NCBI GenBank assembly: GCA_016290875.1
Contig: JAEEVL010000011.1
Location: 1 to 64,000, forward strand
DNA from: Ruminococcus sp.
Lineage (GTDB): Bacteria; Bacillota; Clostridia; Oscillospirales; Ruminococcaceae
DNA length: 64,000 nt
Direction of reading: 5' to 3'
Position 1 is the stretch's first letter; each line of letters starts with the position of its first letter. Shown piece after piece: positions 17,380 to 25,080 of the stretch. Both the position numbers and the translations under genes were made by a program. The notes under the pieces were generated by a model. It was not told the origin of the DNA and did not search any database. It saw only the letters and a program-made list of their open reading frames with translations.

Positions 17380-19689
17380 TCATTGCTGTTTATTTGCGCA
17401 TTCATCTGCGAATTTATTGAATTCCTCTATCGACATAGGCTTTGCAAAGTAATATCCCTGGAAGAGTTTGCAGCCCATTTCGGCAAGCGCCTCATACTGT
17501 GTCTTCGTTTCAACACCCTCCGTAAGAGCTGTTATTCCGAGTTCCTTGGTGAGATTGATGATATTCCTTACGATAGTCTTTGCTCTGTTCATATCGTCCG
17601 CCTTGCCGAGAAACTTCATATCTATCTTCAAGACGTCTACCGGCATATCTTTCAGCATATTCAGTGACGAATAACCACTGCCGAAGTCGTCCATCTCGAC
17701 CACGAATCCCGACTTGCGGAACTCATCGAGTATCTGCATACGGTTCTCAACGTCGTTCATCATAACAGTCTCGGTTATCTCGATACGCAGCTTTGACGGT
17801 TCTATGCCGTATTCCTTCACAAGCGCTTTTATCTCGGAAATAACGTCAACAAAGTAGAAATCCTTCGGAGAGATATTAACGGATATGAACAGATCCCTGC
17901 CGCGCTTCTGCCAATTTGCAAGCACCTCGCAGCTGCAGCGCCACATATGCTTGTCAAGGTCAACTATCTGACCGTTTTTTTCAAACAGCGGTATGAAATC
18001 CGAGGGCGGCATAAATCCACGCTCCGGGTGTATCCACCTTGCGAGAGCTTCTGCACCGACTATCCTGCCGTCAACATCTGCGATAGGCTGGAAATACGGG
18101 CGAAGTTGCCTTTCTGCAAGCGCATCCGGGAGCTGTGATGCGATAGACTGGTCAAGAAGTATCTTCTGACGTATCGCATTGTCGTAATAAGCGATATGGG
18201 TGCTGAATTCATCGCGTATCGCCGCAAGCGATATATGAGCTCTGTCAAACATTACCGAAATATCAAAGCCCGTTCTAACGTCCTTGTCCGGCTCGTGTTC
18301 TATCGCGTAAACGCCGAGATGTATCAGCAGACGATGCTCAGCCTTCTCATTCTTAACAACGAAGTGTGAAAGCTCTTCCTCCATCTGTTCGGGATCAAAC
18401 TCATCCTTTGGCATACAGATACCGAAAGTATCACCGACGAGTCTTCCGTAACGGCAGCGTTCCGAACGGTCTTTCTTTACCCAGTCAGAAATACAGCAGA
18501 TTGCATAATCACCGAATTCCGCTCCGAATATATCATTGACCACCTTGAAGTTCTTTACATCGACGTAGATTATCAGATACTGAGTGCCGGGATCGGCATC
18601 TATCATCTCCGCGATCCTCGTATAGAGATACTCTCGGGTATAGAGTCCGGTCATACCGTCGTGTGTAGCATCGAACATCTCACGCTTCATCTTCTGCTGT
18701 TCTTCAGTAATATCAAGAATACGCAGATAAGAGCCTGTAACTCTTCCTTTGTCATCGACAGCCTGTTTTTCTCTTATTGAGTAATATCTTGCGTCCTTGC
18801 CCTTTCCGACAACACGTTGAGCGCTATTGACATCCTCAGGACTTCCGGGATCACCGAAAAGCACGAGAAGCTTCTCCGTTATCTGCTCGTATTCTCCGTC
18901 TGCTATGCCGGCAAGCTCACAGCCGCGGGCATTCGCCCACAGACAGTTTGAGGTCAGGTCAAATATATACAGAGCCTCTGACATCTCGGAAACAACATTC
19001 GCCAGCATACGGTCGAGAAGCCGCAAAGGTCTGTAATAAAGTGAAAAATAGAACACAAGTATTCCAAATACGCCGAAGCCTATCATAGAACGGTCTATAG
19101 GCGAGCGCGAGAATATATACAGCGACTCCCATACCGTAACAATGACTATAGCGATAACTATTATCAGGTATCTTTCGGTATAGATGCGCGGCATTTTCTT
19201 TATCACAATTATGTATGTCAGCAGTATAAGCGCAACTATGCCGTAATCAACAATACGGTGGAAATACTGCCCCATATACGGGATAAGCCTGTAATACGGC
19301 GAACCGTCAAACTCTATGCGTTCAAGGTCAAAGGCATGACCAAACACAGGATTCAATGTGAACTGTATCACATCGACAGCAAGCAGTACGTCAACGATAA
19401 GTGGGATCTTCCGCAGCTTGATACCGTCCCGGCAGTAATGAGCCGTGAACCTTACAAGCGCAAACATCACAAGGTCCATTCCGATAAAGTATATGTAACT
19501 GCCGACTACCGATATCATACGGTAGTGCGATCCGATTATGATAAGATTGCCCACAACAGGCGGAATAAATGCCAGATCAAGCAAAGCAACGGCTTTGCCG
19601 ATAGGTTTATGCGAATGCCACGCTTTGACTGCACAATAGGTCAGCGCGGCTATAAGTGCTGTAAAAATAGCTGAAAACACGATCCTCAT
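17380..19689 (-). CDS. Membrane PAS-GGDEF-EAL protein, probable phosphodiesterase
   Basis: 769 residues. About seven membrane helices (~1-225, like the 7TM sensor of some histidine kinases), a PAS-like domain (~230-330), GGDEF (~340-500) and EAL (~515-765). The cyclase signature is LVGDTF instead of GGDEF, so the acidic catalytic residue is lost and cyclase activity is unlikely. The EAL half is intact (AEALARW, SVNIS, EITET, DDFGSGYSS, KID, EGVET, QGYYF). Likely a membrane-linked cyclic-di-GMP hydrolase in which the GGDEF domain is regulatory. ATG at 19689 follows AAAGGGAGC. It is convergent with the preceding EAL gene, 68 nt apart. Confidence 0.88.
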   Translation of the reverse strand: MRIVFSAIFTALIAALTYCAVKAWHSHKPIGKAVALLDLAFIPPVVGNLIIIGSHYRMISVVGSYIYFIGMDLVMFALVRFTAHYCRDGIKLRKIPLIVDVLLAVDVIQFTLNPVFGHAFDLERIEFDGSPYYRLIPYMGQYFHRIVDYGIVALILLTYIIVIKKMPRIYTERYLIIVIAIVIVTVWESLYIFSRSPIDRSMIGFGVFGILVFYFSLYYRPLRLLDRMLANVVSEMSEALYIFDLTSNCLWANARGCELAGIADGEYEQITEKLLVLFGDPGSPEDVNSAQRVVGKGKDARYYSIREKQAVDDKGRVTGSYLRILDITEEQQKMKREMFDATHDGMTGLYTREYLYTRIAEMIDADPGTQYLIIYVDVKNFKVVNDIFGAEFGDYAICCISDWVKKDRSERCRYGRLVGDTFGICMPKDEFDPEQMEEELSHFVVKNEKAEHRLLIHLGVYAIEHEPDKDVRTGFDISVMFDRAHISLAAIRDEFSTHIAYYDNAIRQKILLDQSIASQLPDALAERQLRPYFQPIADVDGRIVGAEALARWIHPERGFMPPSDFIPLFEKNGQIVDLDKHMWRCSCEVLANWQKRGRDLFISVNISPKDFYFVDVISEIKALVKEYGIEPSKLRIEITETVMMNDVENRMQILDEFRKSGFVVEMDDFGSGYSSLNMLKDMPVDVLKIDMKFLGKADDMNRAKTIVRNIINLTKELGITALTEGVETKTQYEALAEMGCKLFQGYYFAKPMSIEEFNKFADECANKQQ

Positions 19690-19846
19690 ATGTTTGCTCC
19701 CTTTCTATATTATATAGCAGGTATTGCCGGGACCGACTGACCTCCTTCAGAACAGTACACTCAGGCACTTGTTCACCGGTCCTGTGTATGGAGATCTTGC
19801 ATATTGCGAAATATATTTTCGAGCCGTATAACTTCAGAACTATTCA
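19690..19846 (-). promoter_or_regulatory. ~157-nt leader with a long-range stem
   Basis: Between predicted start and gene, GGACCG pairs with CGGTCC across ~40 nt and encloses a smaller GAACA/TGTTC hairpin. It is not recognised as a known riboswitch; no terminator is present. The role is undetermined. Confidence 0.35.
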
Positions 19847-19852
19847 GTTTTT

Positions 19853-19881
19853 ATTGTACCATATTTCTTTATATTTTTCAA
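19853..19881 (-). promoter_or_regulatory. Promoter of the PAS-GGDEF-EAL gene
   Basis: TTGAAA (19876-19881) and TACAAT (19853-19858) on the minus strand, 17-bp spacer. Between here and the CotH promoter the DNA is A+T-rich with no other feature seen. Confidence 0.7.
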
Positions 19882-20061
19882 GCAAAATAAACGCAAATTT
19901 ATGATAATATTGCACAAAAATTTAATCTGTTTCTGAATTCCGCTAAACAAAGCCAAAGTTCATATGAACTTATTTATGCTGATTGCTTTTGTTTTTTATC
20001 TGTTTGTCTAATCGTAAGATTTTATAACAGGAAGTATTGATTTCCGGCTAAAAAAAGCCTA

Positions 20062-20090
20062 TTGCAGACTCCTGAAATCTGTGGTATAAT
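20062..20090 (+). promoter_or_regulatory. Promoter of the CotH-dockerin gene
   Basis: TTGCAG (20062-20067), 17-bp spacer, TATAAT (20085-20090); predicted start ~36 nt before the ATG at 20133. Confidence 0.75.
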
Positions 20091-20132
20091 TTAGATATGC
20101 ACATACTGTACAAACAACTAAGGAGAGACGCA

Positions 20133-22217
20133 ATGAAAAGCAGGCTATTGATTAAATTTATTTTCGCAGTTACGGCTGCCGTATCTATATTTGCACAGGC
20201 ACCGGCAGTCGCTTCTGCTAAGGAATACACTCTTTCCGACAGAGGTATGGATATAATAGACGACTATCAAACCGGACCGCGTACTGTCCAGCCGAAAAGA
20301 GACGCTCCCGATCTGAAATACAAGGAAATACCTGTAAGTGCCTTCTCAGTATACGACCTGTCTCCCGGTATAGACACCGATCTCGACTATACCGACTGGT
20401 GGTACAGCGACTGGGACGACTGCCGGTACATTTTCCTCCCCGCTACTGCTGACCGCAAAAAGCTAACTATCAAGTTCAAAGCTGACGGCGTTCTGAAACT
20501 CAACGGCAAGACCGTTACTTCAGGCTCTGTGACATCTATACTCAGCGAAGCCGATGAATTCAAAGTTACTGTCGGCAGTATAGACTGCGGAACGCTCAAG
20601 ATAATGCAGTCAAATCTCGGCTGTATGTACATATCCACCAGGCACGGCGGTCTCGATGACCTCGATGCATACAAGGTTTCATCAGAGTCGGGAACTACTC
20701 TCATGCTTGACGAAAAAGGCAATAAAGTATACAGCGGCGAATACGAAAAGCTCACGCCGCACGGCAATTCCTCATGGGGATACAGCAAGAAAAAGCCATA
20801 CAATTTCAAGCTCCCGAAGAAAGCCGACCTTTACGGTATGGGCAAGGCAAAGAAGTGGACTCTCTTATCCAACTACCTCGACCACTCTATGCTCAGAAAC
20901 ACGCTTACAGATGAAATGTGCAAGACTGCCGGCATTGACTGCGTACTTGACTCCACATATATCGATCTCTATGCAGACGGCTCCTACCGCGGAACATATC
21001 AGCTGTATGAGAGAGTGCAGATTAAGAAGAACCGCGTTAATATCACCGATCTTGAAGAAGAGACCGAAAAAGTAAACGACAAGGACCTTGAAGATTATCC
21101 GCACAAGGTCGCAGGCGCTTCAAGCGTGAGCGAATATATGGAAAACAGCTACAAATACTACGATATACCAAAAAATCCCAAGGACATCACCGGCGGATAC
21201 CTCCTGCAGTTCCAGCAATGGAACCGCTACGGCGGCAAATGCCTGAGCGGCTTCGTAACTTCACGAGGTCAGGCAATAGGCATAGACGGTCCGGAGTACG
21301 CTTCAAAAGCACAGGTCGAGTATATCCGCGGCTTTGTGCAGGATTTTGAGGACGCACTCTACTCCAGCACCGGATATAACTCCAAGGGAAAGCACTACAG
21401 CGATTACATCGACGTTGACTCCTTCATCAAAGCCTACCTCGCTGAAGAGATAAGCGAGAATATCGACGCAACGTTCTCCAGCTTCTATTTCTGGAAGGAC
21501 TCCGATAAAACAGGCGACGGAAAGCTGCATTTCAGTCCGTCATGGGATCACGACCTTGCTTACGACAACTATCCTACTTCACGTATCAATTCCGACGGAA
21601 AGATAGGCTATTCCTACAAGTATGACAATCTCTTCGCAGCATACTTCCCTATCCACGGCTATGACGACAACAGCAGGACTTCCTCCACAGGCAGCCACAG
21701 ACCTACTATCGGTATAAGCTGGTTAGGACAGCTCTACAAAAAGGAAAGCTACGTTGAGCGTGTGGCAAAAACCTACATCGAATGCTTCGAGCCATACCTC
21801 ACCGCTATGACTGATGGTGACGATCCGCAGCTCACACAGCTCGCCGAAAGCATCAAACCGTCTGCCGAAATGAGCAACGCACGCTGGCACACCTACGGCG
21901 GCAGATCATACTGTGTGTTCGGTGATTCGAGCGGTGCAGACTTTATGGGATCCGTTGATATATTCCGCACCTATGCTAAGAACAGAAAGAACTGGCTGAC
22001 CAAGCTGTGGAAGCCTTACACAGAATATATACGCGGCGACGTCAACTCAGACGGCGAATTCAGTATATCAGATGTTGTAACGCTCCAAAGATGGCTCATG
22101 CACAAGAATAATGCACCTCTCGCCTTCCGCAGAGCCGCAGACCTCACAGATGATGACAGGATAAACGTCTTTGACCTCTGCCTTATGAAGCGCGAACTTA
22201 TAAACTCAGACAGATAA
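20133..22217 (+). CDS. Secreted CotH-type kinase-fold protein with dockerin
   Basis: 694 residues. Signal peptide (ASAKE cleavage region near residue 33), then a CotH kinase-fold domain (~180-600): WTLLSNYLDHSMLRNTL, DITGGYLLQFQ and the WDHDLAYDN metal site. Residues ~635-690 form a type I dockerin (GDVNSDGEFSISDVVTL and a second DLTDDDRINVFDLCLM repeat), so the protein docks onto a cellulosome scaffold. CotH proteins phosphorylate spore-coat proteins in Bacillus; what a cellulosomal CotH modifies is not established, possibly other cellulosome or surface proteins. The ATG at 20133 was preferred to one at 20097 because AAGGAGAG precedes it. Confidence 0.87.
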   Translation: MKSRLLIKFIFAVTAAVSIFAQAPAVASAKEYTLSDRGMDIIDDYQTGPRTVQPKRDAPDLKYKEIPVSAFSVYDLSPGIDTDLDYTDWWYSDWDDCRYIFLPATADRKKLTIKFKADGVLKLNGKTVTSGSVTSILSEADEFKVTVGSIDCGTLKIMQSNLGCMYISTRHGGLDDLDAYKVSSESGTTLMLDEKGNKVYSGEYEKLTPHGNSSWGYSKKKPYNFKLPKKADLYGMGKAKKWTLLSNYLDHSMLRNTLTDEMCKTAGIDCVLDSTYIDLYADGSYRGTYQLYERVQIKKNRVNITDLEEETEKVNDKDLEDYPHKVAGASSVSEYMENSYKYYDIPKNPKDITGGYLLQFQQWNRYGGKCLSGFVTSRGQAIGIDGPEYASKAQVEYIRGFVQDFEDALYSSTGYNSKGKHYSDYIDVDSFIKAYLAEEISENIDATFSSFYFWKDSDKTGDGKLHFSPSWDHDLAYDNYPTSRINSDGKIGYSYKYDNLFAAYFPIHGYDDNSRTSSTGSHRPTIGISWLGQLYKKESYVERVAKTYIECFEPYLTAMTDGDDPQLTQLAESIKPSAEMSNARWHTYGGRSYCVFGDSSGADFMGSVDIFRTYAKNRKNWLTKLWKPYTEYIRGDVNSDGEFSISDVVTLQRWLMHKNNAPLAFRRAADLTDDDRINVFDLCLMKRELINSDR

Positions 22218-22220
22218 AAC

Positions 22221-22259
22221 AAACCCGGAAGCATATCCGTAACGCTTCCGGGAATTTTT
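22221..22259. terminator. Bidirectional terminator between CotH and LysR genes
   Basis: CCCGGAAGC pairs perfectly with GCTTCCGGG across 11 nt, followed by AATTTTTA on the plus strand and by GTTTGTTTT on the minus strand; it lies between two converging genes. Confidence 0.8.
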
Positions 22260-23166
22260 ATATATTCAGGTATTTTTTTATCTCTTTGATGTAGATCTCA
22301 CCCATTCTGCTCATTATCATATTCTTCAAGGTGATATAACCTATCTCCATAGCTTCATCAGTTTCGTCCTCAAATGGTATTGCCAGATAATCGCTGCCGT
22401 TGAGTTCCTCACATATAATACCCGAGCAGAGCGTATAACCGTCAAGACCTATCATAAGATTCAGCATGGTAGCACGGTCATTGGCTTTGATAGTACGCTG
22501 ATAATCACTTGTACTGAGTATCTCCTCTGCAAGATAGAACGAACTGTTGTCGCCCTGTTCAAAAGAAAGACACGGATAATCAGCAAGCTGTTCAAAGGTT
22601 ATCTTCTTCTCTCCTGCGAGCGGATGACCTTTCCACAGATAAACGAAAGGACTGCATTTTGTGAGGGAATGGAACTCAAGCCCGTTGGAATGGAGCAGCT
22701 TTGTTATGGATTTGCGGTTGAAGTCGTTGAGATATATGATACCTATCTCACTTCGCATAGTTGCAACGTCATTTATGACCTCTGCAGTCTTGGTCTCGCG
22801 TACTGCGAATTCATACTTTGCGGTATCGAATTCCTTTACCATTTCGACAAACGCCTTGACCGCAAAGGAATAATGCTGGGTGGATACTCCGAACTTCTTC
22901 TTTACGTTGCCTTTGCTTATGTATTTCTCGGAAAGAATGTCAAACTGTCCAACTACCTGTCGGGCATACTGTATGAATTCCGCACCGTCATTAGTAAGAG
23001 TAACACCTCTGCCGCTGCGGTTGAATATCTTTATTCCGGTCTCTTTTTCAAGTTCCTGAACTGATGCTGTAAGCGACGGCTGTGAAACATACAGCTGATC
23101 TGCGGCTTTATTCATAGAGCCGGTCGCCGAAATAACAAGAACATATTTTAACTGCTGTAATGTCAT
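22258..23166 (-). CDS. LysR-family regulator, probably of sulfur amino acid genes
   Basis: 302 residues. N-terminal winged helix (~1-60: SMNKAADQLYVSQPSLTASV, KIFNRSGRGVTLT) and a C-terminal substrate-binding co-inducer domain. It is transcribed divergently from metY, the classic arrangement for a LysR protein controlling its neighbour; regulators of this type in Firmicutes sense cysteine precursors such as O-acetylserine. The ATG at 23166 follows GGAGGT. The target assignment is inferred from position only. Confidence 0.85.
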   Translation of the reverse strand: MTLQQLKYVLVISATGSMNKAADQLYVSQPSLTASVQELEKETGIKIFNRSGRGVTLTNDGAEFIQYARQVVGQFDILSEKYISKGNVKKKFGVSTQHYSFAVKAFVEMVKEFDTAKYEFAVRETKTAEVINDVATMRSEIGIIYLNDFNRKSITKLLHSNGLEFHSLTKCSPFVYLWKGHPLAGEKKITFEQLADYPCLSFEQGDNSSFYLAEEILSTSDYQRTIKANDRATMLNLMIGLDGYTLCSGIICEELNGSDYLAIPFEDETDEAMEIGYITLKNMIMSRMGEIYIKEIKKYLNI

Positions 23167-23193
23167 AGCTATACCTCCTATCTTACATAAGAG

Positions 23194-23222
23194 ATTATAC
23201 CACCTATCTCATACTTTGTCAA
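23194..23222 (-). promoter_or_regulatory. Sigma-A promoter of the lysR gene
   Basis: TTGACA (23217-23222), 17-bp spacer, TATAAT (23194-23199) on the minus strand. Just beyond it, around 23251-23272, a TTATA-N9-TATAA dyad resembles a LysR box placed between the two divergent promoters. Confidence 0.85.
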
Positions 23223-23291
23223 TAGGTGAACTTCTCGAACTGGCCTTCTCAGTTATAATCTGTATCTATAACTTGCTATGGATTTTTCGGA

Positions 23292-23321
23292 TTGGACAAA
23301 CAAACAAAACCGATGTATAAT
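23292..23321 (+). promoter_or_regulatory. Promoter of the metY leader and gene
   Basis: TTGGAC (23292-23297), 18-bp spacer, TATAAT (23316-23321). Predicted start near 23328; the weak -35 would suit activation by the divergent LysR protein. Confidence 0.7.
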
Positions 23322-23362
23322 ATAGGCATACCAAACAAAACAGCCTGAAAGGAGCGGAGGCA

Positions 23363-23446
23363 ATGACAAAACAGAATACTCTCGGACTACTCCGTTCGAT
23401 AATCAGAGGCACAGACCGAATGTGCAGCTGCGAACGATGTCAGTAA
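23363..23446 (+). CDS. Cys-rich leader peptide upstream of metY
   Basis: A 27-codon ORF (84 nt with stop), preceded by a very strong ribosome site (GGAGCGGAGG, 23351-23360). The peptide is basic in the middle (LLRSIIRGTDR) and ends CSCERCQ, with three Cys in the last seven residues. It lies in the leader of the sulfur-assimilation gene metY, 82 nt before its start. This resembles Cys-containing leader peptides known ahead of sulfur genes in Actinobacteria, where ribosome stalling at scarce Cys codons regulates the downstream gene. No terminator hairpin lies between the ORF and metY, so any control would be translational or via another signal. Not in a family I can name with certainty. Confidence 0.75.
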   Translation: MTKQNTLGLLRSIIRGTDRMCSCERCQ

Positions 23447-23528
23447 ACAACCAAAGTTATCAAGCATTCCTTAATATAAAGCAAACAAGAATAGATCATA
23501 AATAATCAATTTTCAGGAGGAAACCATA

Positions 23529-24818
23529 ATGGCTAACAATAAATTTCATTTCGAGACACTTCAGCTTCACGTAGGACAGGAACAGGCAGATCCCGCATCA
23601 GATGCAAGAGCAGTTCCGATATATGCAACTACTTCTTACGTTTTCCGTGACTCACAGCACGCTGCTGACCGCTTTGGCCTCAAGGATGCCGGAAACATCT
23701 ACGGCAGACTCACAAACTCCACACAGGACGTTTTCGAGAAGCGTATAGCTGCTCTTGAGGGCGGTGTTGCAGCACTCGCAACAGCTTCCGGTGCAGCTGC
23801 TATCACATACACTATCCAGGCACTTGCAAAGGCCGGCGAGAACATCGTTGCTTCAAAGACTATCTACGGCGGTACCTACAACCTTCTTGCACATACTCTT
23901 CCGCTCTACGGTATAACCACAAAGTTCGCTGATCCCGATGTTGAAGGCGCCTTTGAAGCAGCTATCGACGAGAACACAAAGGCTCTCTACATCGAGACTC
24001 TCGGCAACCCCAACTCAAACGCTATCGACATCGAAAAGATCGCTCAGATTGCTCACAAGCACGGCATTCCGCTCGTTGTTGACAATACTTTCGCAACTCC
24101 TTATCTCGTTCGTCCTATCGAATACGGCGCAGACATCGTAGTACACTCCGCAACAAAGTTCATCGGCGGTCACGGAACAGCTATCGGCGGTGTTATCATC
24201 GACAGCGGCAACTTCGACTGGATCAAGTCAGGACGTTATCCCTGGATCTCCGAGCCCAACCCGAGCTATCACGGCGTAAGCTTTGCAGCAGTAGTTGGTC
24301 CGGCAGCATTCGTTACATATATCCGTGCTATCCTTCTCCGTGATACAGGTGCAACTCTTTCACCTTTCCACGCATTCATTTTCCTTCAGGGACTCGAAAC
24401 ACTCTCCCTCCGCGTTGAACGCCATACTTCAAACGCAAAGAGGATCGTTGAATACCTCGCGGCTCATCCTCAGGTAGAAGCTGTTCATCATCCTTCCCTC
24501 AGCAGTGAATCAAGCCACGAGGTCTACAAGAAATACTTCCCCAACGGCGGCGGCAGCATCTTCACATTTGATGTAAAGGGCACAGAGGACGACGCTAAGA
24601 AGTTTATTGATAATCTTGAGATCTTCTCACTCCTTGCAAACGTAGCAGACGTTAAATCACTTGTTATACATCCTGCTTCAACAACTCACTCACAGCTCAG
24701 CGAAGCTGAACTCGCTGAACAGGGAATCAAGCCCAATACTATTCGTCTGTCAATAGGTACAGAGCACATTGATGACCTTATCGCTGCTCTCGACGGAGCT
24801 TTTGCTGCTATAAAATAA
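23529..24818 (+). CDS. metY: O-acetylhomoserine sulfhydrylase
   Basis: 429 residues, full length for the Cys/Met-metabolism PLP enzyme family. It makes homocysteine from O-acetylhomoserine and sulfide in the cytoplasm. The PLP-binding Lys210 lies in SATKFIGGHG; the N-terminal FETLQLHVGQE and the YGRLTNST motif are typical of MetY rather than cystathionine enzymes. CAGGAGG precedes the ATG. Likely regulated by the divergent LysR protein and the Cys-rich upstream ORF. Confidence 0.93.
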   Translation: MANNKFHFETLQLHVGQEQADPASDARAVPIYATTSYVFRDSQHAADRFGLKDAGNIYGRLTNSTQDVFEKRIAALEGGVAALATASGAAAITYTIQALAKAGENIVASKTIYGGTYNLLAHTLPLYGITTKFADPDVEGAFEAAIDENTKALYIETLGNPNSNAIDIEKIAQIAHKHGIPLVVDNTFATPYLVRPIEYGADIVVHSATKFIGGHGTAIGGVIIDSGNFDWIKSGRYPWISEPNPSYHGVSFAAVVGPAAFVTYIRAILLRDTGATLSPFHAFIFLQGLETLSLRVERHTSNAKRIVEYLAAHPQVEAVHHPSLSSESSHEVYKKYFPNGGGSIFTFDVKGTEDDAKKFIDNLEIFSLLANVADVKSLVIHPASTTHSQLSEAELAEQGIKPNTIRLSIGTEHIDDLIAALDGAFAAIK

Positions 24819-24826
24819 CATATGCC

Positions 24827-24876
24827 GGGAACAGCCGGGAACGCTGATGATGCGTTTCCGGCTGTTCTCATTTTTT
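24827..24876 (+). terminator. Terminator of metY
   Basis: GAACAGCCGGGAACGC pairs with GCGTTTCCGGCTGTTC around a 7-nt loop and is followed by TTTTTT (24871-24876). Confidence 0.92.
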
Positions 24877-25008
24877 ACGTCAGAAGTGTTTTCTCAACAG
24901 CTTCGGATATGATACAGAGACTATCAAAATATTATAATAAAATGCCCATTATCTCACCTGTCAGTATGTGCACTTTGTCGATTAATTATAAATATTTTTT
25001 GAACTCTA

Positions 25009-25037
25009 TTGATTTTTTGTGCATAGAGTGATATTAT
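25009..25037 (+). promoter_or_regulatory. Promoter of the FIST-EAL operon
   Basis: TTGATT (25009-25014), 17-bp spacer, TATTAT (25032-25037), overlapped by TATAAT three bases further on. The predicted start is ~38 nt before the ATG. Confidence 0.65.
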
Positions 25038-25080
25038 AATATCAGATATTTTTTTATTTCACCGCGTGGGAGGGAAGCGT

